The notes: generated from the letters alone by a model not told the origin. A DNA stretch of 64,000 nt from Streptomyces coeruleorubidus (GCF_028885415.1 NZ_CP118527.1:7316001-7380000); one strand, 5' to 3'; shown: positions 51,991-61,221, counted from the stretch's first letter. A program made the numbers and translations.

Positions 51991-52661
51991 CAGTGACCGC
52001 CCTCCTCTTCGGGACCCTTGGCGAACGCCGCCTCGACCGTGTCGACCTCGTCGGTGCGCATCATCACGTGCACCAGGTCGCCCTCCTGCAGCACCGTCTG
52101 CGAGGTGGGCAGGACCGCCTCGCCGAGCCGGGTCAGGAACGCCACGCGCACGCCCGTCTCCTCCTGGATCCGGCTGATCTTGTGGCCGACCCAGGCGGTG
52201 GAGGTGTGCACCTCGGCGAGCTGGACGCCGCCGGTGGGGTCGCGCCACAGGGGCTCGGCGCCCGAGGGGAGCAGGCGGCGCAGCATCTGGTCGGCCGTCC
52301 AGCGGACGGTCGCGACGGTGGGGATGCCCAGGCGCTGGTAGACCTCGGCGCGGCGGGGGTCGTAGATGCGGGCGGCGACGTTCTCGATGCCGAACATCTC
52401 GCGGGCCACGCGCGCGGCGATGATGTTGGAGTTGTCACCGCTGGAGACGGCGGCGAAGGCGCCGGCCTCCTCGATGCCCGCCTCGCGCAGGGTGTCCTGG
52501 TCGAAGCCGACCCCGGTGACCCGGCGGCCGCCGAAGGAGGAGCCCAGACGACGGAAGGCGGTGGGGTCCTGGTCGACCACGGCGACCGTGTGGCCCTGTT
52601 GCTCCAGGGTCTGGGCCAGGGCGGAGCCCACCCTTCCGCAACCCATGATCACAATATGCAT
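51990..52661 (-). CDS. TrkA/RCK potassium-transport regulatory protein (first of pair)
   Basis: 223 residues. RCK_N with GCGRVG (residues 7-12) and VAVVDQD, then RCK_C with QLAEVHTSTAWVGHKISRIQ. It pairs with the next gene; two-chain RCK regulators are common for Trk/Ktr or APC-type potassium transporters. No TrkH-like pore lies next to it; the nearest transporter is the KimA-like permease at 54.2 kb. Confidence 0.9.
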   Translation of the reverse strand: MHIVIMGCGRVGSALAQTLEQQGHTVAVVDQDPTAFRRLGSSFGGRRVTGVGFDQDTLREAGIEEAGAFAAVSSGDNSNIIAARVAREMFGIENVAARIYDPRRAEVYQRLGIPTVATVRWTADQMLRRLLPSGAEPLWRDPTGGVQLAEVHTSTAWVGHKISRIQEETGVRVAFLTRLGEAVLPTSQTVLQEGDLVHVMMRTDEVDTVEAAFAKGPEEEGGH

Positions 52662-52907
52662 CGCGTCACACCGTGCTTCCTACGGGCCCTCTGACCATCA
52701 ACAATGTCCTGCTCATGTCTCTCTTTCGGCTCGCCAGGCACCACGTCGCGGCCTGAGTGCGGGCCGCCAGGCAACATCATGCCGGTGGAATCACGCCATG
52801 ATGCCTTCCGGGGCCGGTGCCGCGTTCGACTGCCCGACTCCAACGTATCGGCAAAGTCGAGGGGGTTGCCGAGGGCCTTGCCGCCCTCGGCGGGGGAGGA
52901 AGCCGAC

Positions 52908-53888
52908 ATGAGTACCGAGATCGACGTCCTGGTCCTCGGTGGCGCGGGCGTGGACACGATCGTGCACGTGCCCGAGCTGCCCGTGCCGTTCGCCGACAGC
53001 CACATGATCCGGCCAGGGATCGTGACGCGGGCGGGCCAGAGCGGTGACTTCGTCGCGCTGGCCGCGAGCGCGCTGGGGCTGCGCACGCACCACGTCGACA
53101 TGCTGGGCGACGACCCCGAGGGCGACCTGGTCCGCGCCCTGCACCGGGACCGCGGCATCGCCCTCACCGCCGTCCCCCAGCCGCTCGGCACCAAGCGCGC
53201 GGTCAACCTCGTCGGCCCCGACGGCAGACGGCTGTCCCTGTACGACGCCACCCGCTCGGCGGAGACGGACCGGCTGCCCGAGGCCACGCTGCGGGAGCTG
53301 GCCGCGGCCAGCCGGCACGCCCATGTCGTCATCACCCAGCCGTGCGCCCACGCGCTGCCCGTCCTGCGCGAGGCGGGCATCACGATCTCGACCGACCTGC
53401 ACGACTGGGACGGGTCCAACCCCTACCACGAGCCCTTCGCCCACCAGGCCGACCTGGTCTTCCTGTCCAGCACGGCGCTGGCCGACCCGGAGCGGACCAT
53501 GCGGCGGATCCCCGAGCGGGGCCGGGCCCGGGTCGTCGTCGCCACGGCCGGGGCGGACGGGGCGTACCTGCTGACCGACGGCGAGCTGACCCACGTACCC
53601 GCCGCCACACCTCCGGCACCGGTCGTCGACTCCAACGGCGCGGGCGACGCCTTCGCCGCCGCGTTCCTCCACGCCTGGCTGAACGGCGCCCCGCCCCGCC
53701 ACTGCGCCCTGCACGGCGCGGTGGCCGGTGCGTACGCCTGCACGGTCCCGTCGACACGGACGGACAGCATCGGGTGGGAGGAACTGCGTGCCGGTGTGAC
53801 GGAACTGGAGCGGCCCGGGCCGGCAGCGGGCAGGGCGACGGAAGCCGGTGACGCGCTCCTGCGCCGCGGCCACGGCTCGTGTCTCTAA
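52908..53888 (+). CDS. PfkB-family carbohydrate/nucleoside kinase
   Basis: 326 residues. Ribokinase fold with an N-terminal GGAGVDTIVHV, the substrate-binding GQSGDFVALAA, and the catalytic DSNGAGDAFAAAF with the base Asp. It phosphorylates a sugar or nucleoside; the substrate is not clear. ATG 52908 follows GGGGGAGGA. The frame is open from 52704, but that segment lacks similarity. Confidence 0.88.
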   Translation: MSTEIDVLVLGGAGVDTIVHVPELPVPFADSHMIRPGIVTRAGQSGDFVALAASALGLRTHHVDMLGDDPEGDLVRALHRDRGIALTAVPQPLGTKRAVNLVGPDGRRLSLYDATRSAETDRLPEATLRELAAASRHAHVVITQPCAHALPVLREAGITISTDLHDWDGSNPYHEPFAHQADLVFLSSTALADPERTMRRIPERGRARVVVATAGADGAYLLTDGELTHVPAATPPAPVVDSNGAGDAFAAAFLHAWLNGAPPRHCALHGAVAGAYACTVPSTRTDSIGWEELRAGVTELERPGPAAGRATEAGDALLRRGHGSCL

Positions 53889-54004
53889 CGCGTCCCCGGC
53901 GACACGTCCTTGCGGCGGCTGATGCTCCGCACACTCGCCACGGTGAGGATTCCGAGGACGAACAGTGTGGCTGCGGCGCCGATCAGTTCTGCGGTCGGGT
54001 GCAT
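53885..54004 (-). CDS. Tiny single-span membrane protein, 39 residues
   Basis: MHPTAELIGAAATLFVLGIL starts a 39-residue protein made of one membrane helix and a basic tail (SISRRKDVSPGTR). An excellent GGAGG ribosome site precedes ATG 54004. It is convergent with the PfkB gene (stops overlap) and divergent from the KimA-like transporter, so it could be an accessory peptide of that transporter, like KdpF for KdpA (speculation). Confidence 0.6.
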   Translation of the reverse strand: MHPTAELIGAAATLFVLGILTVASVRSISRRKDVSPGTR

Positions 54005-54172
54005 GAGGCCTCCAGGGGCGGCGACAGCCGGGGACGGGCCGGGCTTAGTCATATAGGCATGGGAACCGGGTGACCTGTGCAATCCGCAGCCGCAGCAGCC
54101 CCTGAATTCACTCGGAGGGCAGACGGAACGCCGATGGGGGGTGGCGGGTGGGCGAGCCCGCAATCGAACGCT

Positions 54173-54178
54173 TACGAT
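54173..54178 (+). promoter_or_regulatory. -10 hexamer for a leaderless transporter message
   Basis: TACGAT ends 8 bases before GTG 54187 and there is no ribosome site between, the pattern of a leaderless mRNA. Confidence 0.6.
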
Positions 54179-54186
54179 CCTCTGTT

Positions 54187-56238
54187 GTGTCCAAACTGAC
54201 CGACGTGCCCAAACGGATCCTGATCGGGCGCGCACTGCGCAGTGACCGGCTGGGGGAAACACTCCTGCCGAAGCGCATCGCACTACCCGTCTTCGCCTCC
54301 GACCCCTTGTCCTCCGTCGCGTACGCGCCGGGGGAGGTGCTGCTGGTCCTGTCGATCGCGGGTGTGACGGCGTACCACTTCAGTCCGTGGATCGCGGTCG
54401 CGGTCGTCGTGCTGATGTTCACCGTGGTGGCCTCCTACCGGCAGAACGTGCACGCCTACCCCAGCGGTGGCGGCGACTACGAGGTGGCGAACACCAACCT
54501 CGGCCCCAAGGCGGGCCTGACGGTCGCGAGCGCGCTGCTCGTCGACTACGTCCTCACCGTCGCGGTGTCGATCTCCTCCGGCATCGAGAACCTCGGCTCC
54601 GCGATCCCGTTCGTGGTCGAGCACAAGGTGCTCTGCGCGATCGGCGTGATCGTGCTGCTGACGCTGATGAACCTGCGCGGGGTGAAGGAGTCGGGCTCGC
54701 TGTTCGCGATCCCGACGTACGTCTTCGTCGCGGGTGTCTTCACCATGATCGCCTGGGGCGCCTTCCGCGGACTGGTCCTGGACGACACCATGCGGGCACC
54801 GACGGCGGACTACGTCATCAAGCCCGAGCACCAGGGCCTGGCAGGCTTCGCCCTGGTCTTCCTGCTGCTGCGCGCCTTCTCCTCCGGCTGCGCCGCGCTC
54901 ACCGGCGTCGAGGCGATCTCCAACGGCGTCCCGGCCTTCCGCAAGCCCAAGTCCAAGAACGCCGCGAACACGCTCGCGATGATGGGCCTGCTGGCCGTCA
55001 CCATGTTCTGCGGCATCATCGCGCTGGCCGCCGCGACCGACGTCCGCATGGCCGAGAACCCGGCCCGCGACCTCATCCACAACGGCGTCCCGCTCGGGGC
55101 GGACTACGTCCAGAACCCGGTGATCTCCCAGGTCGCCGAGGCCGTCTTCGGCAAGGGCAGCCTCCTGTTCATCGTGCTGGCCGCGGCCACCGCGCTGGTG
55201 CTGTTCCTCGCCGCGAACACCGCCTACAACGGCTTCCCGCTGCTCGGCTCGATCCTCGCCCAGGACCGCTACCTGCCCCGCCAGCTGCACACCCGCGGCG
55301 ACCGCCTCGCCTTCTCCAACGGCATCGTGCTCCTCGCCGGCGCGGCCGGACTGCTGGTATGGATCTACGGCGCCGACTCCACCCGCCTGATCCAGCTGTA
55401 CATCGTCGGCGTGTTCGTGTCCTTCACGCTCAGCCAGACCGGCATGGTCCGGCACTGGAACCGCCACCTGGCCACCGAGCAGGACAAAGCCAAGCGCCGT
55501 CACATGATCCGCTCGCGCGCCATCAACGCCTTCGGCGCCTTCTTCACCGGCCTGGTGCTGGTGGTCGTCCTCGTCACCAAGTTCACGCACGGCGCGTGGG
55601 TCGCTCTGCTCGGCATGGTGATCTTCTACGCGACGATGACGGCCATCCGTAAGCACTACGACCGGGTCGCCGAGGAGATCGCCGCCCCCGAGGGCCCGAG
55701 CGACGACAGCGTACGGCCCTCCCGTGTCCATTCCGTCGTTTTGATCTCCAAGATCCACCGCCCGGCGCTGCGTGCCCTGGCCTACGCCAAGCTGATGCGC
55801 TCGGACTCGCTGGAGGCGGTGAGCGTCAACGTCGACCCGGCGGAGACCAAGGCGCTGCGCGAGGAGTGGGAGCGGCGCGGCATCGACGTACCGCTGAAGG
55901 TGCTGGACTCGCCCTACCGCGAGATCACGCGGCCGATCATCGAGTACGTCAAGGGACTGCGCAAGGAGTCGCCGCGGGACGCGGTGTCCGTGATCATCCC
56001 CGAGTACGTCGTCGGCCACTGGTACGAGCATCTGCTGCACAACCAGAGCGCCCTGCGGCTGAAGGGCCGGCTGCTCTTCACGCCGGGAATCATGGTGACC
56101 TCGGTGCCGTACCAGCTCCAGTCCTCCGAGGCGGCCAAGCGGCGGGCCCGCAGGCAGCAGGAGTGGAACGCGCCGGGTTCGGTGCGGCGGGGGCCGGCGC
56201 AGGAGCGGCCGAAGGAGCCCTCGGACCCGAAGGCCTGA
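54187..56238 (+). CDS. KimA-like (YdaO-type) potassium importer of the APC superfamily
   Basis: 683 residues with 12 membrane helices and a cytoplasmic C-terminal domain. Usually labelled amino acid permease, but signature blocks match B. subtilis KimA: SDPLSSVAYAPGE, YPSGGGDYEVANTNLG, LLVDYVLTVAVSISSG, AFSSGCAALTGVEAISN and LSQTGM. Residues I recall as potassium-coordinating in KimA (Asp and Tyr of SDPLSSVAY, Asp-Tyr-Thr-Ser of VDYVLTVAVS, Thr and Glu of LTGVEA, Tyr of LYIVGVF) are all present. The C-terminal part (about 520-650) is a USP-like domain. KimA is a c-di-AMP target. GTG 54187 lies 8 bases after TACGAT. Confidence is for the family; transport remains to be shown. Confidence 0.82.
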   Translation: MSKLTDVPKRILIGRALRSDRLGETLLPKRIALPVFASDPLSSVAYAPGEVLLVLSIAGVTAYHFSPWIAVAVVVLMFTVVASYRQNVHAYPSGGGDYEVANTNLGPKAGLTVASALLVDYVLTVAVSISSGIENLGSAIPFVVEHKVLCAIGVIVLLTLMNLRGVKESGSLFAIPTYVFVAGVFTMIAWGAFRGLVLDDTMRAPTADYVIKPEHQGLAGFALVFLLLRAFSSGCAALTGVEAISNGVPAFRKPKSKNAANTLAMMGLLAVTMFCGIIALAAATDVRMAENPARDLIHNGVPLGADYVQNPVISQVAEAVFGKGSLLFIVLAAATALVLFLAANTAYNGFPLLGSILAQDRYLPRQLHTRGDRLAFSNGIVLLAGAAGLLVWIYGADSTRLIQLYIVGVFVSFTLSQTGMVRHWNRHLATEQDKAKRRHMIRSRAINAFGAFFTGLVLVVVLVTKFTHGAWVALLGMVIFYATMTAIRKHYDRVAEEIAAPEGPSDDSVRPSRVHSVVLISKIHRPALRALAYAKLMRSDSLEAVSVNVDPAETKALREEWERRGIDVPLKVLDSPYREITRPIIEYVKGLRKESPRDAVSVIIPEYVVGHWYEHLLHNQSALRLKGRLLFTPGIMVTSVPYQLQSSEAAKRRARRQQEWNAPGSVRRGPAQERPKEPSDPKA

Positions 56239-56362
56239 GGGCACCCGGCTGCCCGTGTGAAACGGGCGTGAATCGGCCGGGCGGCACCCACGTAGACTGG
56301 TGGGCTGTTGTCCGGCCGTTTCCGTTCGGCCGTTTCCCCAACGCTTTTGGAGTCACCCCACC

Positions 56363-57691
56363 ATGCAGGCAGAACCGAGGAAGTCACTGGTGGGGGAGGA
56401 GTACGAGGTCGAGATCGGCCCCGTCGCCCACGGCGGCCACTGCATCGCCCGTACGTCCGAGGGCCAGGTGCTGTTCGTCCGGCACGCGCTGCCCGGTGAG
56501 CGGGTCGTGGCGCGGGTGACCGAGGGCGAGGAGGGCGCCCGGTTCCTGCGTGCGGACGCGGTGAAGGTGCTGGACGCCTCCAAGGACCGGATCGACGTGC
56601 CCTGCCCGTTCGCCGGCCCCGGCCGCTGCGGCGGCTGCGACTGGCAGCACGCCAAGCCCGGCGCGCAGCGGCGCCTGAAGGCCGACGTCGTCGCCGAACA
56701 GCTCCAGCGGCTCGCCGGGCTCACGCCTGAGGAGGCCGGCTGGGACGGCACGGTGGTGCCCGCCGAGGGCGACAAGGTGCCCGCGGGCCAGGTCCCGTCC
56801 TGGCGTACCCGCGTCCAGTACGCGGTCACGGCCGACGGCCGCGCGGGCCTGCGCCGGCACCGCTCCCACGAGGTGGAGCCGATCGACCACTGCATGATCG
56901 CCGCGGAGGGCGTCAGCGAGCTGGGCATCGAGAAGCGGGTCTGGACCGGCATGGACTCCGTCGAGGCGATCGCGGCGACGGGTTCGCAGGACCGCCAGGT
57001 GATCCTCACGCCGAAGCCGGGCGCGCGCCTCCCACTGGTCGAGCTCGACCGCCCGGTGTCGGTGCTGCGCGTGGACGAGCGCTCCGGCGGCGTCCACCGC
57101 GTCCACGGCCGCCCCTTCGTCCGCGAGCGCGCGGACGGCCGGACCTACCGGGTCGGGGGCGGCGGCTTCTGGCAGGTCCACCCGCAGGCGGCGGACACCC
57201 TGGTGACGGCCGTCATGCAGGGCCTGCTGCCCCGCAAGGGAGACATGGCCCTCGACCTCTACTGCGGCGTCGGCCTCTTCGCGGGCGCACTCGCCGACCG
57301 CGTCGGCGAACAGGGCGCGGTCCTCGGCATCGAGTCCGGCAAGCGGGCGGTGGAGGACGCGCGGCACAACCTCGCCGACTTCGACCGGGTGCGTATCGAG
57401 CAGGGCAAGGTCGAGAGCGTGTTGCCGCGCACGGGGATCACGGAGGTCGACCTGATCGTCCTCGACCCGCCGCGGGCCGGGGCGGGCCGGAAGACGGTCG
57501 AGCACCTGTCGACCCTCGGGGCGCGGCGGATCGCGTACGTGGCTTGCGATCCGGCGGCGTTGGCGCGTGACTTGGGGTACTTCCGGGACGGTGGGTATCG
57601 GGTGCGGATGCTGCGGGCGTTCGATCTGTTTCCCATGACTCATCATGTGGAGTGCGTCGCCATCCTTGAACCGGCGGCAAAGGGCTCCTGA
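56363..57691 (+). CDS. TrmA/RumA-type RNA 5-methyluridine methyltransferase
   Basis: 442 residues. An N-terminal TRAM domain (VEIGPVAHGGHCIAR), an iron-sulfur cluster segment (CPFAGPGRCGGCDWQHA), a Rossmann SAM domain (ALDLYCGVGLFAGAL), catalytic-type DPPRAGAGRKTVEHL and the C-terminal VACDPAALARDLGYF. Likely modifies 23S rRNA uridine. ATG 56363 has only a weak ribosome site. Confidence 0.88.
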   Translation: MQAEPRKSLVGEEYEVEIGPVAHGGHCIARTSEGQVLFVRHALPGERVVARVTEGEEGARFLRADAVKVLDASKDRIDVPCPFAGPGRCGGCDWQHAKPGAQRRLKADVVAEQLQRLAGLTPEEAGWDGTVVPAEGDKVPAGQVPSWRTRVQYAVTADGRAGLRRHRSHEVEPIDHCMIAAEGVSELGIEKRVWTGMDSVEAIAATGSQDRQVILTPKPGARLPLVELDRPVSVLRVDERSGGVHRVHGRPFVRERADGRTYRVGGGGFWQVHPQAADTLVTAVMQGLLPRKGDMALDLYCGVGLFAGALADRVGEQGAVLGIESGKRAVEDARHNLADFDRVRIEQGKVESVLPRTGITEVDLIVLDPPRAGAGRKTVEHLSTLGARRIAYVACDPAALARDLGYFRDGGYRVRMLRAFDLFPMTHHVECVAILEPAAKGS

Positions 57692-57783
57692 CCTGTGGTT
57701 TTGTGCGCGCATTATGTGCGGTGTGGGCGTTACCGGCGATACCTTGACGCTGAAGTGACGCTCATTGTCGGCATGACCGGCGG

Positions 57784-58860
57784 TCACAGCTCCTTCGCGT
57801 AGGTGTCCTGGTACGCCGCCCTCCCTCCGAACACGTTGAGGCCGGGGTGTCCGCTCGTGTACGTCGTGTCCGTCACGTCGATGATCCGCTCGCCGTTGAG
57901 GAACACCTGGATGCGGTCGCCCTCGGTGAGGATGCGGACCGGGTACGTTGTGCCGCGGCGGACCAGGGCCGGGACGCGGGCGAGGGCGGTGGCGTCGTCG
58001 AAGTGGCCGTCGGTCTTGGCGACCAGGCGGATCACGCGTAGGTCGGGGTCGATGTTGAGGCAGTAGGCGTCGGTGCCGTCGGAGGAGGCGCGCCAGAGGA
58101 GGGAGAGGGCGCCGCCGGTGTCCGGGTCGGGGCTGCCGAGCCGGACCAGGGTGGTGAAGTCCAGATCCGTCGCCGTGCGCGCCGAGATGGCGGTGGCGTC
58201 CTTGTCGAAAGTTCCGGCGCGCCCCGCGCTGTCCGTCGACCAGTGACCGGCGGGAGTGACCGTCAACTCGCCGAGGTCTGTGCGGAATTCACCGCCGGTC
58301 GGGGCGGCAGCCAACGGCTGCACGCGGTCCACCAGGCGGTAGGTGCTGTCCAGCCGGTGCACCTTGAGCGACTCGATGTGTGCGGTGCCGCCCTTGGCGT
58401 GGAAGGCCATGCCGTCGGCGTCCGGCGTTGGGAAGATCAGGCTGGTCACTGCGGCCTGTCCGTGCGCGCCGAATGCCTCGACCGATGACGAGTCGACGTA
58501 CACGCGCAGGGTCACGCGGCCGTCGGTCGTCTTCATCGGCGCGGTCGTGCGGCCCGCGAAGTACTGCGTGAAGTCGCTCAGGCCCGATGCCGACCTGTCG
58601 ACGAACAGTTCGTTCGCCTCGGCGTCGTATCCGACGGTCGTGTGCTGGTCGTCGTCTGCCCGGAGCCGGAAGCCGATCTCCGTGGCGGTGCCGAGGGCGA
58701 TCTCGGCCTCGATCTCGTAGGCGATGCCTGTGACGCCCGCGAGCGGGTTCGCGGAGGTGGGGCCTACGGGAGAGGTCCTTGCGGGTCGTGGTGGACGTAC
58801 GCAGAGGGGTCAGTTCCTGGACCGGGGTCACGGCCCGGGGGGGGCGTCCACCCCGCGGGC
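57784..58860 (-). pseudogene. Glycoside hydrolase family 32 (levanase/fructanase type), C-terminal half, frameshifted
   Basis: The last 250 residues form a GH32 C-terminal beta-sandwich (VTLRVYVDSSSVEAFGAHG) followed by a LamG-like lectin domain. Upstream, coding sequence shifts frame around 58760-58810: VQELTPLRTSTTT is in one frame, TSPVGPTSANPLAGVTGIAY in the next. A run of eight G (58837-58844) lies nearby. The five-bladed catalytic domain with its WMNDPNG nucleophile is missing altogether, so the gene is dead. The apparently intact 250-codon frame is misleading. Confidence 0.8.
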
Positions 58861-58880
58861 CGCGGCCCTGTGTAAGACGG

Positions 58881-59745
58881 TCACGGCCACAGCGGCCGGG
58901 GTCCGTCGGTGAAGGCCGACGCCATCTGCCAGGCGTCGAACCACTCCAGGGTCACGTCACCTGCGGCACCGATGCCGACGCCTACGGCCTCGTCGGGGCG
59001 GGTGGGTAGATGCGGGCGGTCAGGGCACGCCCGTTGGCGAAGATCTCCAGTGCGGAGTGGTCGACGAGGAGGCGCAGTTCGACCCGCCCGTCGGGGTCCA
59101 ACGGCAGTTCGCCGTAACGGGGTTCGGTGTCGACCGTCGGGTCGAGGCTGCTGGTCTCGCGGTGCAGGCGGAGGGTGCCGCTCACTCCGTCGTGCGCCCT
59201 GCTCACCTCCACGACCGTGCGTTCCGCGCCGTCCGGTGTCTCGCGGACCACGAGCCGGGCGGTCGCTCCGGGAGCGAGACTCAGGGTCGCCTCGATGTCC
59301 AGCTGGTCCCCGCGCACGGCGGGCAACCGGGTGTACGGGTCGGCCAGCCGGCCCGGAGCCACCTCTACGCGCTCCCGCCGCAGCTCGGTCAGCTCCGGCA
59401 CCGGGGCCTGGTGCAGGCAGCCGTCCGCGGCGAGCGTGACGACCCTCGGCAGGGACATCACACCGCACCAGCCGGCCTGCGCGTTCGCCTCGTCCGTCCG
59501 GCCCTCCTGGAGCCAGCCGAGCATGATGCGGCGGCCGTGCTCGTCACGGGTGGACTGGGGGGCGTAGAAGTAGCGGCCGCCGTAGTCGAGGCGGTGGAGG
59601 GCGGTCGGGGTGAAGGTGTCGCCCTGGTAGCGGCCGGTCCAGTACAGGGGGTGGTGGGTGGTGCCCTCGTCCCAGGCGGCGAAGACCAGGACGTTGGCGC
59701 CGTCGATGCCGAAGAGGTCGACGCACTCCCACATCGTGCCCGTCC
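58881..59745 (-). pseudogene. Second GH32 (sucrose/fructan hydrolase) gene, N-truncated and frameshifted
   Basis: Begins abruptly at MWECVDLFG, the conserved acid/base segment in the middle of GH32 enzymes, and continues through GGRYFYAPQSTRDEHGRRIM and LGWLQEGRTDEA to HSALEIFANGRALTARIYP. There (about 59000-59015) one base has been lost or gained; the true C-terminus (PDEAVGVGIGAAGDVTLEWF ... RPLWP, stop 58881) is in another frame. The N-terminal third with the nucleophile is absent. At 59745 it fuses directly to an unrelated fragment in the opposite orientation. Confidence 0.8.
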
Positions 59746-60054
59746 ATCAGCCGGATCTTGCTGCCCACCACCACCGCCCGCTACATCCGAGTGGTCAACA
59801 AGGCAAGCTCCGGCAGCTGGTGGTCCATCCACGACGTCTCCGTCCTCACCCCCGACGGCAAGACCACGTCGCCCCCGGCCACGAGCGCCGGCCTCCAGCG
59901 CAAGAACGCGACCCTGCCCGACGGTACCAAGCTGCAGGTGACGTACAACTCCGGCAGCGGAGCCGCTACGTTCGACGTCCCGTGGGGCGGCACGACGTAC
60001 AGCTACCGACTGCCCGCCGGCGCCGCCGCGACCCTCACCACACGGGCTGCCTGA
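59746..60054 (+). pseudogene. C-terminal fragment of a secreted glycoside hydrolase with an F5/8-type domain
   Basis: About 100 residues: TTTARYIRVVNKASSGSWWS is the final strand region of a discoidin (F5/8 type C) domain, followed by a small beta domain ending WGGTTYSYRLPAGAAATLTT. No signal peptide, no catalytic domain and no plausible start, so this is the tail of a larger secreted enzyme (GH30-like proteins often end this way). Confidence 0.7.
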
Positions 60055-60079
60055 CCGCACGGCTGCGGAAACCGCCTGT

Positions 60080-60175
60080 ATGAAGCCCACACAGCGAGCA
60101 GTGGCGGGCATCGCCCTGGCCGCATCACTGCGGCAGGCAAGGCCACCTCTGGTCGGCGACCAGTCGGTCAGGTGA
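60080..60175 (+). pseudogene. Possible leftover signal-peptide start of a secreted protein
   Basis: ATG 60080 opens MKPTQRAVAGIALAASL, a typical start of an export signal, but the frame turns polar at once and ends after 31 codons inside the next gene. It may be the first codons of a deleted secreted protein. Weak evidence. Confidence 0.25.
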
Positions 60176-61049
60176 GGGGGGAGGAGGCCGGCAGGTTCTG
60201 GTCGGCGGCCCAGGAGGCGAGGATGCGTAGACGTTCGTGGGTGGGGGAGCCGGGGGCGGCCGTCCAGACGGTCAGATTCTGGTCGGGGTCGGTGTTGGCG
60301 GTGAGGGTGTCCCAGTCCAGGACGAGTTCGCCGACGACCGGATGGTTGAGGGCCTTCGTGCCCACGGTGCGGGCCGCGACCCGGTGATCGCCCCACCAGC
60401 GGGCGAACTGCTTGTCCCGCATGGACAGTTCACCGACCAGTTCGATCAGGCGGGGGTCCTCGGGATACTTCGCGGCCTCCATCCGCAGCTGGGCCACGGA
60501 GATCTGCGCCGAGGTCTCCCAGTCGGCGTACAGGGTGCGCATGGCCGGATCCGTGAAGATGATCCGCGGGTAGTTGCGGTGCTTTTCCGGAAGCCGGGAG
60601 AAGTCGGTGACCAGGGCGGCGGCCAGGGCGTTCCAGGCCAGGATGTCCCCGCGCCTGCCCTGCACGATGGCCGGGGTGGCAGTGAGGTCGTCCAGGACCC
60701 GCTGCAGCTGCGGCTGGACCTTCTGCCGGCCGCGCCGCTGTGTGCGGGTGGTGGTCTTGCCCGCGAGCTGGAAGAGGTAGCCGCGCTCGTCGTCGTCCAG
60801 ATGGAGGACGCGGGCGAGGACATCGAGCACGGGCGCCGATGCCTGCATGCGGCCCTGCTCGAGCCGGGTGTAGTAGTCGGTGCTGATGCTGGCCAGCTGG
60901 GCGACCTCCTCGCGGCGCAGCCCGGCCACTCGCCGAGGCCTGTCCGTCTCCGGCAGTCCGACCATGCGCGGGCTCAGCTCCGCACGTCGCTTCTTGAGGA
61001 ATTCTCCCAGCTCATTGAGGGGGACATTGGCGGTCATGCTTCCCAGCAT
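60168..61049 (-). CDS. XRE-family regulator with MmyB-like ligand domain
   Basis: 293 residues. An N-terminal helix-turn-helix (RREEVAQLASISTDYYTRLE) and a C-terminal MmyB-like PAS-related domain (LTATPAIVQGRRGDILAWNA to LVLDWDTLTANTDPDQNL). Such regulators typically control the divergent oxidoreductase operon, as arranged here. ATG 61049 or 61037 may be used; both are plausible. Confidence 0.88.
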   Translation of the reverse strand: MLGSMTANVPLNELGEFLKKRRAELSPRMVGLPETDRPRRVAGLRREEVAQLASISTDYYTRLEQGRMQASAPVLDVLARVLHLDDDERGYLFQLAGKTTTRTQRRGRQKVQPQLQRVLDDLTATPAIVQGRRGDILAWNALAAALVTDFSRLPEKHRNYPRIIFTDPAMRTLYADWETSAQISVAQLRMEAAKYPEDPRLIELVGELSMRDKQFARWWGDHRVAARTVGTKALNHPVVGELVLDWDTLTANTDPDQNLTVWTAAPGSPTHERLRILASWAADQNLPASSPLT

Positions 61050-61221
61050 GACATCGATTCCACCCGGGAAAGGGGGGAGAATTCACTCCCAGGATGTTTC
61101 CTTCCCGGGATGGATTTCTCCGCTTTTCGCGCCTGCTCTCGCGTATGAGGCTCGGTATCACGCAGCCGAAACCTGACCCCGGTTGCGGCACACCGACCCT
61201 CGCACCGAAGGAAGCACCCCC

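Noticed and set aside
52662..57700. Search for a biosynthetic gene cluster or red-cluster remnants
   Set aside because: No PKS, NRPS, prodiginine or other cluster genes were seen; all genes there are housekeeping types.
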